From: Amia ocellicauda
Lineage: Eukaryota; Chordata; Actinopteri; Amiiformes; Amiidae
Reading direction: 5' to 3'
DNA length: 64,000 nucleotides
NCBI RefSeq assembly: GCF_036373705.1
Contig: NC_089856.1
Span: 31,964,298-32,028,297, forward strand
Positions within the stretch are counted from its first letter, which is position 1; each line of letters begins with the position of its first letter. Positions 8,880-18,754 of the stretch are shown in pieces. The notes under the pieces are model-generated. The model was not told the origin of the DNA, did not search any database, and saw only the letters and a list, made by a program, of their open reading frames with translations. Both the position numbers and the translations under genes were made by a program.

Positions 8880-11345
8880 TCACAAAGCCATTGTCTCAGT
8901 CTGCATCAAAGGCTGAAGAATCACCTCCTTCTTGTAGGAAAAATGCACCAGGTTGACAGCTGCATAGATCTTCTCTTCATGCATAAGAGACTTGTAAAGG
9001 GAATACGAATATCCGACCAAGACCACTGTGCAACAAATTTCCACAAATAGCATAATGGTGTATGACACCATCAGCCACTCGCAGTAGGACATGCTGCTAC
9101 TGCTTTGGACACCATATGAATGGATTGCTGCTCCTGGAGTGGAGGTAACAAACCCAGTTGTTGTCCAGGTGGCTGTAGGTGTAGATGTGGATGTAAATGT
9201 GGATGTAAATGTGGTTGTCTTCATTGCTGTAGTATGGGTTGTGGTAGTTGTATAAAGAAAAGTAGTGTCTAATGCTGTGGTTGGCGCAGTGGTTGTGAGT
9301 TGTGTAGATGTGGAGGTCACCTGCTTGGTTGTAGTGGCCACTGTGGTTGGCAATGTTGTGGTCATAGCAGTTGTTGTTTCTTCCTTTGTTGTCGTAGGCC
9401 AGGTTGTCATAGTCAGGATGGTTGTTGCAGGAACAGGGACCGTGGTCGTAGTTGGAGCTGTAGTTGTGGTTGGGATCGTAGTCGTAGTTGGAGCCGTAGT
9501 CGTGGTGGGGACCGTGGTCGTAGTTGGAGCCTTAGTCGTGGTGGGGACCGTGGTCGTAGTTGGAGCCGTAGTTGTGGTGGGGACCGTGGTCGTAGTTGGA
9601 GCCGTAGTCGTGGTGGGGACCGTGGTCGTAGTTGGAGCCGTAGTCGTGGTGGGGACCGTAGTCGTAGTTGGAGCCGTAGTCGTAGTTGGAGCCGTGGTCG
9701 TAGTTGGAGCCGTGGTCGTGGTGGGGACCGTGGTCGTAGTTGGAGCCGTGGTCGTGGTGGGGACCGTGGTCGTAGTTGGAGCCGTGGTCGTGGTGGGGAC
9801 CGTGGTCGTAGTTGGAGCCGTGGTCGTGGTGGGGACCGTGGTCGTAGTTGGAGCCGTGGTCGTGGTGGGGACCGTGGTCGTAGTTGGAGCCATGGTCGTA
9901 GTTGGAGCCGTGGTCGTAGTTGGAACAGTGGTCATGGTGGGGACCATGGTCGTGGTGCGGGCCGTGGTCATAGTTGGAGCCGTGGTGGTGGTTGGAACAG
10001 TGGTCGTGGTGGGAGCTGTTGTTGTTATTGGGCAAATAAGCTGTTCCTTTAATAGGGATTTAATACTTTGTCCCTTTAAATTGTCAGGACTTTCACATGT
10101 CTCTGGAGGAGTCGTTTTGACCTTGGCTGGATTTTCTTTGATCCAATTAAACAGATATATTAAATGACAGTCACAATGCCAAGGATTATTGTTTAGAAAT
10201 ACTTTTCGAAGACTTGGTAATGTGCCAAATATGTATTCAGGAAGCGTTGTCAGTTTATTACCCTTTAGATTGAGAGTGGTCAGTTTAGGCAAATCGTAGA
10301 AAGTCTTGTTGTCTAAATTCTGAAGGAAATTGTTTTGTAAGTTCAGGTCTGTGAGCTTCTGAAGACCCTCAAAATACTTACTTGACAAATTGGCAAAGTG
10401 GTTTCCTGACAGTTGAAGTTTCTTTAGGTTTGTGAGGTTACTGAATATCCCCCAGGGGAGGCTAGTAAGGTTGTTGTTTGCAAGACTAATCTCAGTTAAT
10501 TTGGGCATTGGTCCAAAAAGAGCAGGGGGCAGGCTTGTTAACTGATTATCATTCAGAGTGAGCTTCTGCATATTAGGAAGACCAAAGAAGATCCCTGTCG
10601 GTAGATCAGACAGTGAATTCTTATCCAGAAATAATTTGTGTAACTTGTTATTGTTAGAAAATAAGCCTGGAGGCAATGTTTTAATCTTGTTGCCATTTAG
10701 TCCAATGTCAATCAACTCAGACAGATCATCGAAGATCCCATCTGGAATCACAGTGATCTGATTCTCATAGAGTCTGAGTTTCGTTAATTTTCTCAGTTTT
10801 GTGAACCACTCAATTGATAGGGATTGGATGTTATTTTTGGCCAAGTGAAGAAAGAGCAGATTTTCCAGCTGATTGAATGCTTCATTCGAAATTGAAGAAA
10901 TCTGGTTGTTTTGCAGACTAAGGTCTTCCAAGTTTGAGAGATTAGCAAATAACCCCTGCTCTATGGTTTGAAGATAATTTGTTGTTATTCCAAGTATTTT
11001 CAAGGTACTCAAATTATGAAATGCACCCACAGGCAGAGATGACAGTTGTGTGTTTGAAAACTCAATTTCTGTAATGTTAGTCAAACCTTCAAATGCACCA
11101 GCTTCTACTGAACCAACATAATTATTCAAGAAAACCACCTTCTGTAGAGCTTGTTTGTTCATGAAGGCCCCAGATTTGATTGTTGAAAGTCTACTGTTCA
11201 AAAAATAGACTTGTGTTACACCACTTTTTATAGTGGCGGGGATTTCTGTGACATTTTTGTAGACATCTTGATAGGGTTCATCATAGTCTCCAAATGCACA
11301 GTCGAATAGAAAGGGCAGAAGAAAGATTACAATTCCCTGATGCAT
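8880..11345 (-). CDS. LRR membrane mucin, CPN2-like paralogue
   Basis: A single coding exon of 821 residues. The open frame reaches 11384, but I place the start at the second Met (11345): a splice acceptor (TTTTTCAG) ends at 11355, and this Met begins a clean signal peptide of about 19 residues. The order is signal peptide; short acidic-tyrosine segment (about 20-30, DYDEPYQDVY); 14 LRRs of about 24 residues; LRRCT cap beginning NPWHCDCHLIYLFNW; about 33 units of the TTTTAP/TTTTVP type; a Ser/Thr-rich stalk; a transmembrane helix about 60 residues from the end; and a cytoplasmic tail of about 40 residues. The LRRCT and the first LRRs (LQKVVFLNN) resemble human CPN2 more than LRRC15 or GP5, but the LRRNT cysteines and the CPN2 C-terminal domain are absent. 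It is probably a heavily O-glycosylated cell-surface receptor or adhesion protein. I do not recognise a named orthologue; the GP1BA resemblance may be convergent. Confidence 0.88.
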   Translation of the reverse strand: MHQGIVIFLLPFLFDCAFGDYDEPYQDVYKNVTEIPATIKSGVTQVYFLNSRLSTIKSGAFMNKQALQKVVFLNNYVGSVEAGAFEGLTNITEIEFSNTQLSSLPVGAFHNLSTLKILGITTNYLQTIEQGLFANLSNLEDLSLQNNQISSISNEAFNQLENLLFLHLAKNNIQSLSIEWFTKLRKLTKLRLYENQITVIPDGIFDDLSELIDIGLNGNKIKTLPPGLFSNNNKLHKLFLDKNSLSDLPTGIFFGLPNMQKLTLNDNQLTSLPPALFGPMPKLTEISLANNNLTSLPWGIFSNLTNLKKLQLSGNHFANLSSKYFEGLQKLTDLNLQNNFLQNLDNKTFYDLPKLTTLNLKGNKLTTLPEYIFGTLPSLRKVFLNNNPWHCDCHLIYLFNWIKENPAKVKTTPPETCESPDNLKGQSIKSLLKEQLICPITTTAPTTTTVPTTTTAPTMTTARTTTMVPTMTTVPTTTTAPTTTMAPTTTTVPTTTTAPTTTTVPTTTTAPTTTTVPTTTTAPTTTTVPTTTTAPTTTTVPTTTTAPTTTTAPTTTTAPTTTTVPTTTTAPTTTTVPTTTTAPTTTTVPTTTTAPTTTTVPTTTKAPTTTTVPTTTTAPTTTTIPTTTTAPTTTTVPVPATTILTMTTWPTTTKEETTTAMTTTLPTTVATTTKQVTSTSTQLTTTAPTTALDTTFLYTTTTTHTTAMKTTTFTSTFTSTSTPTATWTTTGFVTSTPGAAIHSYGVQSSSSMSYCEWLMVSYTIMLFVEICCTVVLVGYSYSLYKSLMHEEKIYAAVNLVHFSYKKEVILQPLMQTETMAL
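9440..10033 (-). repeat. Coding minisatellite, 18-bp unit (36-bp dimer)
   Basis: About 33 tandem 18-bp units encode Thr-Thr-Thr-Thr-Ala/Val-Pro. Alternating Ala and Val units form a 36-bp higher-order repeat in which the codon of the first Thr also alternates (ACC before Ala units, ACT before Val units). Alternation breaks once, with three Ala units in a row near 9660-9715. Units on the two sides of that break differ at a fixed position: GCCGTAGTC below about 9690 and GCCGTGGTC above, on the plus strand. The outermost units are the most diverged, as expected when the centre of an array turns over fastest. It encodes the O-glycosylation stalk of the mucin-LRR protein. Confidence 0.95.
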
Positions 11346-12017
11346 TTTATCTCCCTGAAAAACAGTTTTGATGTTATCAATCACTACTGCACATTATATA
11401 TATTACATAGGCTAATGCTGTGTTGTGGAATTTAAAAGAATAGTTTTTGAAAGATAATGCTCACATGAATAAAAATGCAACTGAACACATGATTCTCGGA
11501 TGTGTGCCTGTGGTATGTCTGGGTAATATAAAGCAGTGGGCAGCAGAGGAATATTCTTTTCTCGTAGACTTAAAACATGCAACTGAATTAAGGTCTGGTT
11601 TTATCTCAAAACTATAAGAATGATGGCTAAGGAATATGTCTTATATGCTTAGAAATATAGCATATCATGAGTATGAATATAATTATTAATATCATAAGCA
11701 AAGTAGTCTGAGTTTGTACAACTGAAGTATTGCTGAAGTCTTTAAATGTAATTTTCAAGTTTTTAGCCAGACTGTATATCATTTTAATTTGATCAGAACC
11801 AAAGTAATTTTTGTTCCTAAATTAAATAATCCAAAATAGCACATTGCCTTGATAGATATTGTAACAAATATAACCATTTCCTCATGTGTTGCTCTAGTTG
11901 TTTAAATCTGTCTTTGCTTTTGTTTTTGCTTCCTATATTAAGCACCCCTTAACTATTCGATTAGGAGTCTGTCTACCCGCACTGTATTTTGATGCGTTCT
12001 CCTGTGCAGTGTGTTTT

Positions 12018-12033
12018 GGATAAGGTTTCCTCT
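12018..12033 (-). promoter_or_regulatory. GATA + ETS site pair upstream of the mucin-LRR gene
   Basis: On the minus strand this reads GAGGAAACCTTATCC: an ETS core one base away from a GATA site. It lies about 670 bases upstream of the mucin-LRR ATG. A related pair, with the same GAGGAAACC string, lies in the probable GP5 promoter at 28743-28763. GATA-ETS pairs are typical of megakaryocyte/thrombocyte promoters. Function here is inference from two short motifs. Confidence 0.3.
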
Positions 12034-12813
12034 CTTGTTGCTGCGATGTGAAAGAGCACAACACAGGAGCTTGTGTCTCCCCTGTGTCCTCACTGGCTGT
12101 ATATGGTGGTTTAAAATGTGCAAAAATGATAGATTCAATAAATGTCATTCTTTATAGTTGCTATTTCTGCCTAATTGCTTCTATAAAGTAATAAGAGGTA
12201 TGCCTTACCCAGATCCTGCAGAAATGCCACCGTTAATGCTGTTCAGAACAACACTTTCAGGTGCGTAGCTACTTTGGTGACTAGTGAAAGTTACACATTA
12301 TTTTCAATCGGCTGTCAGCATAGGCCTCTAGTTTTACACCGTATCCAATAGTTGTCTTTTGGGTGTGTTTCTAATTATTGCGTCTTGCAAGCTGCTGATA
12401 AGGAAAAGGGGCAGATGACTCGAGCAACTGAGGTCCCATCAAAACAACCGTTAACTGTAATTTCCAAATGGAATTATTAACCCAGGTGTTTGTATTACTA
12501 ACAACAGGATTATATGCAGATTATATTTTTAGTTTGTTTACGTTGCAGAATGATTTTGTGTACATGGCAATGATTGCCATTTAAAGCAAATCTACAATTT
12601 TAAAGCTTCCCCATTCACAGTATGATGAACCCTAGGAAATATCAGTGTCACAGGGTAAATGCAGAATTCACACTAACAATTTAAATATTTTGACCCAAAA
12701 TGTATTCTAATACATTAATAAAATAACAGTAAAATATTACATGGCTAAAGAATTTCCACTACAGTTGTTTTAGAGTAGATGTTTCAGTATAAATTATTTG
12801 ATTCAGAGTACAT

Positions 12814-12834
12814 TTTATTTTTCCAGTTTTTATT
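12814..12834 (-). terminator. Candidate CPN2 polyadenylation signals
   Basis: Two AATAAA hexamers on the minus strand lie about 335-355 bases past the CPN2 stop codon, giving a 3' UTR of ordinary length. Confidence 0.4.
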
Positions 12835-13168
12835 CAAATATATGCAGTTTAATGTGTCACTGACTGAAATTAAAGCATAAAACAAATAAACAAAATGTAA
12901 CCCCTTAAGCTGATAAACCCCTCTGGTACGCTTTAAAGGGCACCAAATCCATGTGCTTCTCTTTAACCCATGTGTACTCTTCACTGTTTTGTTGTTTGTC
13001 AAGTGGTATCCCATGAAAGCTGAGACTCTCAGCTTTCTAATGATTTGAAAAATGTACGTCCCCCCATTGTTACAAATGCAGATGTATACATAGGATTAAT
13101 TAATTTTATATCAAATATAATAGGGGGGAAAATTAGGAAGGGCAATACATAAGTCGTTAGTACAGTCC

Positions 13169-14812
13169 TTAAATAGTAATGGATATGGTTGTATTCAAAC
13201 ACTGAGAGGTTACAGTCCAGTTCTTTTTGAAGATGTAATGAATTCGTTTTGCATTTTCATCATGAATCTGGGCTTCAATCTTAATCTGGGGACATTTTGG
13301 TACATTGCATGTTATGGTGATCATACCATTTGCTTCACTGAGAGTGCAATGCTTTGTAGTTGTTTCAGTTTCAGAGAGTGATGCCTCTGTCACTGCAGCC
13401 ATGTTCTCCTGACCCTGCAAGGGGCTGTGGGAGGCTATCTGTTCAGCTCTGCAGGCTGTATTATTCATGGGTGCACAAGAAAGCTCAGCTGTCTGCAGAT
13501 TGACTAGGCCCCGTCCTCTCAGGGCCTCTGGGCTCTCACACAATATTCTGTTGGCATGCTCTACACTGTGGACGTTATACTGAACCCAGTTGTAAAGGTA
13601 CATCAAGTTGCAGTCGCAGATCCAAGGATTTTCATGCAAGGACAGATAGGGCAGGAAAATTACAGCATCTAATAGAGCTTCAGGAATTGTACTCAGCTGA
13701 TTGTGGGAAAGTCGCAGGTTTTCCAAATTATATAGATTTTGAAATATTTCAACATCCAAAGAAGTTAAGTTGTTCTTATGCAGGTAGAGTTTAGTGAGGT
13801 TTTCTAGGGAATGAAAAATAGTCTTTGGCAGAGATATTATCTGATTTTCTGACAGACTAAGATGTTTTAGTTTGGTCAGGTTTTGAAATACATCTTCTGA
13901 GGCAGTTAAAATCTTATTTCTATCCAGGTGTAAATGGGTTAGGTGAGGTAGATGTGAGAAGACGCCACATGTGAGCTCGGAAAGATGGTTGTGTTCAAGA
14001 TTTAAAATCTTCAGTTGTGGAGGAAGCAAGCCAGGTGCCAATTCCTTAATTAGATTTCCTCTGAGATTTAATTCTTCTAAAACAACCAACTTGGAAAAAA
14101 CATCTTGAGGCAGAACCTCAATCTTATTGCCATTCAAGAAGAGTTTCTGAAGCTTTAAAACATTTGAAAATACATCAGACTGAAGTGTGGCTATTAGGTT
14201 CTCATTCAGCCAAAGGCTTTCTAGATTTGTCAGACCGTTTAAAAAATCCTTGGTGACATGTGATATCATATTCTGTGAAAGATCCAGAACACGGAGCTGA
14301 TGAAGTTTACTGAATAAATTATATGGAAGGTCTGCTAGTAAATTTCCTTTGACTTGCAGGATTTCCAGGTTTAGCAGTTCATCGAAAATGCCGCTCTCCA
14401 GAGTACTGAACTTATTGAAGTTGATGAGCAGTTTCTTTAGTTTGGTCAGTGAGCTGAAAACATCGACACCTATTTTATGAAGCCGGTAGTTGCCACTTAT
14501 CTCCAGCTCCTGCAGTTCTGTCAGCTCGTCAAAAGCTCCCTCTGCCACCGAAACGATGAAATTATTGACAAATATGATTTTTGTAAGATTTGGACTGCTC
14601 TCAAAATCTCCGGGTTTGATATTGGTCACGCTTGTTGTCATTATTGTCAGCTCTTTTACATCTGAGGATAAGTTGGCAGGAACATGTTTGACGCTTTCGT
14701 CTGAGCAGAACACTTTGGCTGGCGTAAAGCACTGGCATCTAGTTGGGCAGCTGTGACCATGGCAACAGAGCTGCAGCAATATGAATATGGCAATGGCAAA
14801 TTCCCTGGTCAT
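13169..14812 (-). CDS. cpn2: Carboxypeptidase N subunit 2
   Basis: 547 residues in one coding exon, against 545 in human. The start is the second Met of the open frame (14812): an acceptor (TTTTTTCTCAG) ends at 14831, so the upstream codons are intronic. Signal peptide is about 1-21. LRRNT (CPTRCQCFTPAKVFC) follows, then about 13 LRRs, then LRRCT beginning NPWICDCNLMYLYNW. A CPN2-specific C-terminal domain holds paired cysteines (HCTLSEANG...TCNVPKC...TSQCLN), matching the Cys pattern of human CPN2 (SQCTYS...LACDQAQC...RSSC). There is no membrane segment. The family protein is the secreted, glycosylated regulatory subunit that stabilises carboxypeptidase N, the plasma enzyme removing C-terminal Arg/Lys from kinins and anaphylatoxins. 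A possible upstream donor (CAAG|GTAAGT) lies at 15428. The C-terminal domain makes the assignment firm. Confidence 0.93.
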   Translation of the reverse strand: MTREFAIAIFILLQLCCHGHSCPTRCQCFTPAKVFCSDESVKHVPANLSSDVKELTIMTTSVTNIKPGDFESSPNLTKIIFVNNFIVSVAEGAFDELTELQELEISGNYRLHKIGVDVFSSLTKLKKLLINFNKFSTLESGIFDELLNLEILQVKGNLLADLPYNLFSKLHQLRVLDLSQNMISHVTKDFLNGLTNLESLWLNENLIATLQSDVFSNVLKLQKLFLNGNKIEVLPQDVFSKLVVLEELNLRGNLIKELAPGLLPPQLKILNLEHNHLSELTCGVFSHLPHLTHLHLDRNKILTASEDVFQNLTKLKHLSLSENQIISLPKTIFHSLENLTKLYLHKNNLTSLDVEIFQNLYNLENLRLSHNQLSTIPEALLDAVIFLPYLSLHENPWICDCNLMYLYNWVQYNVHSVEHANRILCESPEALRGRGLVNLQTAELSCAPMNNTACRAEQIASHSPLQGQENMAAVTEASLSETETTTKHCTLSEANGMITITCNVPKCPQIKIEAQIHDENAKRIHYIFKKNWTVTSQCLNTTISITI

Positions 14813-17800
14813 TGTAATTGCAATTGTATTCTGAGAAAAAACACACAAAAAAACAAGTTAATCTTGGAGCATTTAATCAGGAAAGCACCTTTTAGAGTTG
14901 CTGTTATGAGTTAAGTTACCCTTAACTCAGTAATTAAATTGGAAACTTATAGACACTGCATTAAGTCTTCCAGAAGAGGGCAGCACAGTAAAGGAACAGC
15001 CAATGTCTGATAAATTGCTTCCAAAACAATCTGAAGAGTAAGGATTATGATCGAATAAAAATATAAGAAAATTCAATGCGCTCAACTGGAAACTTTTTCT
15101 AGTTTTATAATGCTGGCTATATTCAAATTTCTTCTTAAAAAAAACAACCTACATTTTTGTTCAAATCAAATTTTGAGGCATGCGGTGGATAAATGTGGAA
15201 GTCATTAATTTTCTGTAAAGATAAAAAATACTACTGAGAACTTCCTAGTTCGTGGGCATACATTAACCACTGGCCCCTGTATTCTCACATTCAAGGTCAG
15301 TAATGAATTAACAACACATTTTCAGCAAAAGCAAAAAAACTAAAGAAATAGTTTACATGTTTCCTTCACATTTTTTAAACAAGCAATAGCCTTTAAATTC
15401 TTGATGAATTTAAAAAACAAGACTTACCTTGTTCCAATTCAATATGTACTCACAAAATAAGTGTTAAAAAAACAAGATTGTCCTCTACAAAAGCTGGTCA
15501 CTGCTATTGCACAGTGTACATTGAGTCACTGCGCAGTGGGACTGGCCAGATTTGAAGAATGAAAACTAACATGTTAGGCAACACTTTGTAATCGAGAAAA
15601 TTAAGCTGCAGAAATTAAAAAGTGAGAAAAATCTAAAATAGTTTATTACATCAAAATAAAGAATTTTACTGAAAATATATAATTTGTATTATTACTTTAT
15701 AAACGATGTGTGTACAATGCTGCTCAGAATAAATATGAAAATAGTGCACCTTAGCCTTGTAGATTTTAAAATTCTAATCAAAGACCAAACAATGAAATAC
15801 AGTTTAGTCTTGCGAATTTTGTTTTAATAAATGTGAATTATACATTTCAAATAACTCAAACATGCAATGAGGAAATATGTTTTTTTGTTTTTTTTTGTAT
15901 GCTTACATAGTATTTTTCTTAAAAAGAAAGGTTGCCTACATAACTCTAAAAATTGAATTGTACTTTGAACTTGAGTAAAACTATGTAAAGTTCACTCGCC
16001 TTTGTCACAGCAGGTTTCTGGGCAATGTTTTTCAATGTAACCAAAACTACAACAAACTTTTAAAGGAGCTTACCATATGAAAAGCATGAATTGCTCTGCT
16101 TTTATACACAACATATAATATTATAACTACTATAATGGTTCACAAATTATAATGTGGAACTACAACAATGCTGTATAATAGTTCAAATCATATAATCCCC
16201 AATTTTTATGAGGAAAGAAATCTACAGCCAAATGTATTGACCTTTTATTTCTTTGTGTTCTAAAGGGTGATGTTAACTTATACTGTTGATACATCATAAT
16301 GAAGTTAATTATAGTGATTTAAAATACCATTTATTTTGCTGAATATTTATCTAAAGCAAAACATATTGGTTATTTGTTTGCTTGTGTGATGTATTATCTT
16401 TAACAAAATGTTCCAGTGTGTTCACTACAGGACTTTTTAAGACATTGTAATGGAACAGCTGGTTAGCTCAAAGTATATGTATAAGTAATTTATCTACCAC
16501 TGATTCACTTGAAACATGGGTGGTTCCCTCATTTATTTTGTTCCTTTTGACTTTACTGGTGTTCCTCAAGGGAATTTAAGTAGGTTTTGCTACAGTACTT
16601 GTCTACTATCTTTCTCAACACTTGGTTTTTAGACTTTGAGTTTCACCCCCCACACACACACACATTTCGTTCAATAATTAAAGCTGCTTAACTACTGCTT
16701 GGTGGGCCTCATCTTATCTTGTATTGCTCTGGTACAGTGTAGCTAGAGCTAACTGCTTTTACTTCCAGTTTACCAGGGAAGTCACGCAGTTTCTGCTTTG
16801 AGGTTGAATGGCTGTTAACAGAAGTATATTGCATGGGTACCAGGACACTGCATCTGGTTAAATTCTGTTTTTAAAATGTGCAACATTGAGTTAGCTACAG
16901 GAGTTGCCTTGCCTGACATTTCAAATATATTTTGGAGAACTTGGATATATGATTGGAAAAGAGGAATTCCATATCCTGAATATATTCAGTTAAAGGGTTT
17001 CTTCAGAGTCTTTAAATAGTTCTTGTAAATGTACAGCAGCCAGTAAGTGGCTTACATGAGCCAAATGTGTTCATGGAAAAGTAGAGTAATGAAGTCTGTG
17101 AGTAATTTCAGTTTCCTTCTTTCTGCCTGTGGAAAAAAATAGGTTAGTTCTTCGGTGTACGTAATCCAATTCAGACCATTTCTTATAGAGTGACTTCTAT
17201 AGCAGGCTTTACTTTAATATGTTGAAATTAAGCAAAATCTGTAATTTCTTCATATTTACTTGATTTATTTTTTGTATTATTTTTAGGCGAGGAAAAGGTG
17301 AGATTGTATTCAGAAAATCCCGTTGTACACGGGGCATAGTATTAAACAATTTAATTTGGGCTCTGTATCAAATATTCAAAACTGATATTGCAATGGCCAA
17401 ATAAATAATCATGACATACAGTGAATATACAGTGAAATCAAATATAAGCCTATTCTTGGTAAAAAGAAACACAATACCACAGTTTCAATCAGATGTTTCT
17501 TTAATGGAAGATATTTTGAATCTCAAATCTTAATGATGTTGCTGAAAAAAAGCAAAACTATAATACATTTGATAACTTTGATTTGATGTTGTTAATAGTT
17601 TTACTTACTTCAGACACTGACTACCACTATGCATCACACATCAGACTATCTTAAAACACCTTGGCAAAACACCTTTGTCGTTATGGATATGTTGATTTTA
17701 GCTTTTAAAACCTTAGTTCAGGTTGTGTATAAAACAATAACTGAAAAATGTAAATGTAATACAGGTAAAATACATATTTTTAAAAAGAATCCTGTTACAG

Positions 17801-18044
17801 TTGATAACCTTAATATTTATGATTAAGAATTTTAAAATCACAATATTGTATAGAGATATCATGCATACATTCATAAAGCAATGTAGACATCTCTGTAAAC
17901 ATTACTGTAACAGTCTTATCCCAGCTGAATAGACAAATACCTGTATATAAATATACCACAAATTACGTTGGAAAAACTGACAGGCATTAAACTAGAAACT
18001 TAACCTCACTGGAGACTTTGTCAGTTCTTCACATCAATAGCTAC

Positions 18045-18046
<2 letters not shown>

Positions 18047-18139
<93 letters not shown>
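18047..18139. repeat. (TA)n microsatellite
   Basis: About 46 uninterrupted TA dinucleotides. A pure array of this length is likely to be polymorphic and may be mis-sized in an assembly. Confidence 0.98.
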
Positions 18140-18141
<2 letters not shown>

Positions 18142-18333
18142 GACCACAGTTTCCAAACTGTTTAAAATACTAATCTCTAAGCTGCTTAAAGTAATATATA
18201 AACCATAATATTGAAAGAACATGTTAGAAAATTATGAAAAATACAACTAACTATCACAAAACACTTAACTGCAGTGTTTCTGGCAGCTCAATGTAGTAGC
18301 TTGGTGGGGGGAAAATGTTGCCATAAAATTCAC

Positions 18334-18416
<83 letters not shown>
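18334..18416. repeat. (TCTA)n-(TA)n compound microsatellite
   Basis: Tetranucleotide TCTA repeats run directly into a TA array. The two motifs differ by one base, so the TA part may have arisen inside the tetranucleotide array. Confidence 0.97.
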
Positions 18417-18420
<4 letters not shown>

Positions 18421-18754
18421 ATAAAGTTATTTTAATACATCATTATTTTAAAACGAACCTATTTAATGTCCTCAGTACACATTTGCATTAATAGTACACA
18501 TGGTGTTATATAAATTCTCAGACACTTAGAATCATTAATTGTTTTCACTAGAAGCACAATATTGCTAGGTAAAGTGCAGGCCTTAAAATACTGTTTTGAA
18601 TCCTTTCAAACTACATTTACGGTTTATCATTCAATCAGTCTGCTTTATGAAAGTCTTTACATGGTTTGTCCTTAGTTCTTCATTTTGTTCATGTTCAAAT
18701 TTGTGTTTCTAATTTGCATAAAAAACAAACAAATGAACAACAATGTATGATTGC

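Larger units (their letters stand above)
11346..13168. other. Spacer between CPN2 and the mucin-LRR gene
   Basis: No coding sequence. On the minus strand it should hold the promoter and first exon of the mucin-LRR gene. A possible donor (CTGG|GTAAGG) lies at about 12204-12210. A GATAAGG plus TTCCTC (ETS core) pair lies at 12019-12032. Two AATAAA signals for CPN2 on the minus strand are at 12814-12819 and 12829-12834, about 335 bases beyond its stop codon. Confidence 0.45.
14832..18754. other. Spacer between LRRC15 and CPN2
   Basis: AT-rich, with no coding sequence. It should contain the CPN2 5' non-coding exon: the best donor on the minus strand is at 15428, and a weaker one is near 16076. 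A small CA run lies at about 16654-16664. Two large microsatellites fill 18047-18139 and 18334-18416, near the LRRC15 3' end. Confidence 0.5.

Noticed and set aside
9440-10033. Regularly spaced repeats that could suggest a CRISPR array
   Set aside because: The units are contiguous 18-bp coding repeats without spacers, in a vertebrate gene.
9265-10167. Plus-strand 300- and 250-codon Val-rich and Arg/Ser-rich frames
   Set aside because: They are antisense shadows of the Thr-rich minisatellite, with no start context, domain or splice support.
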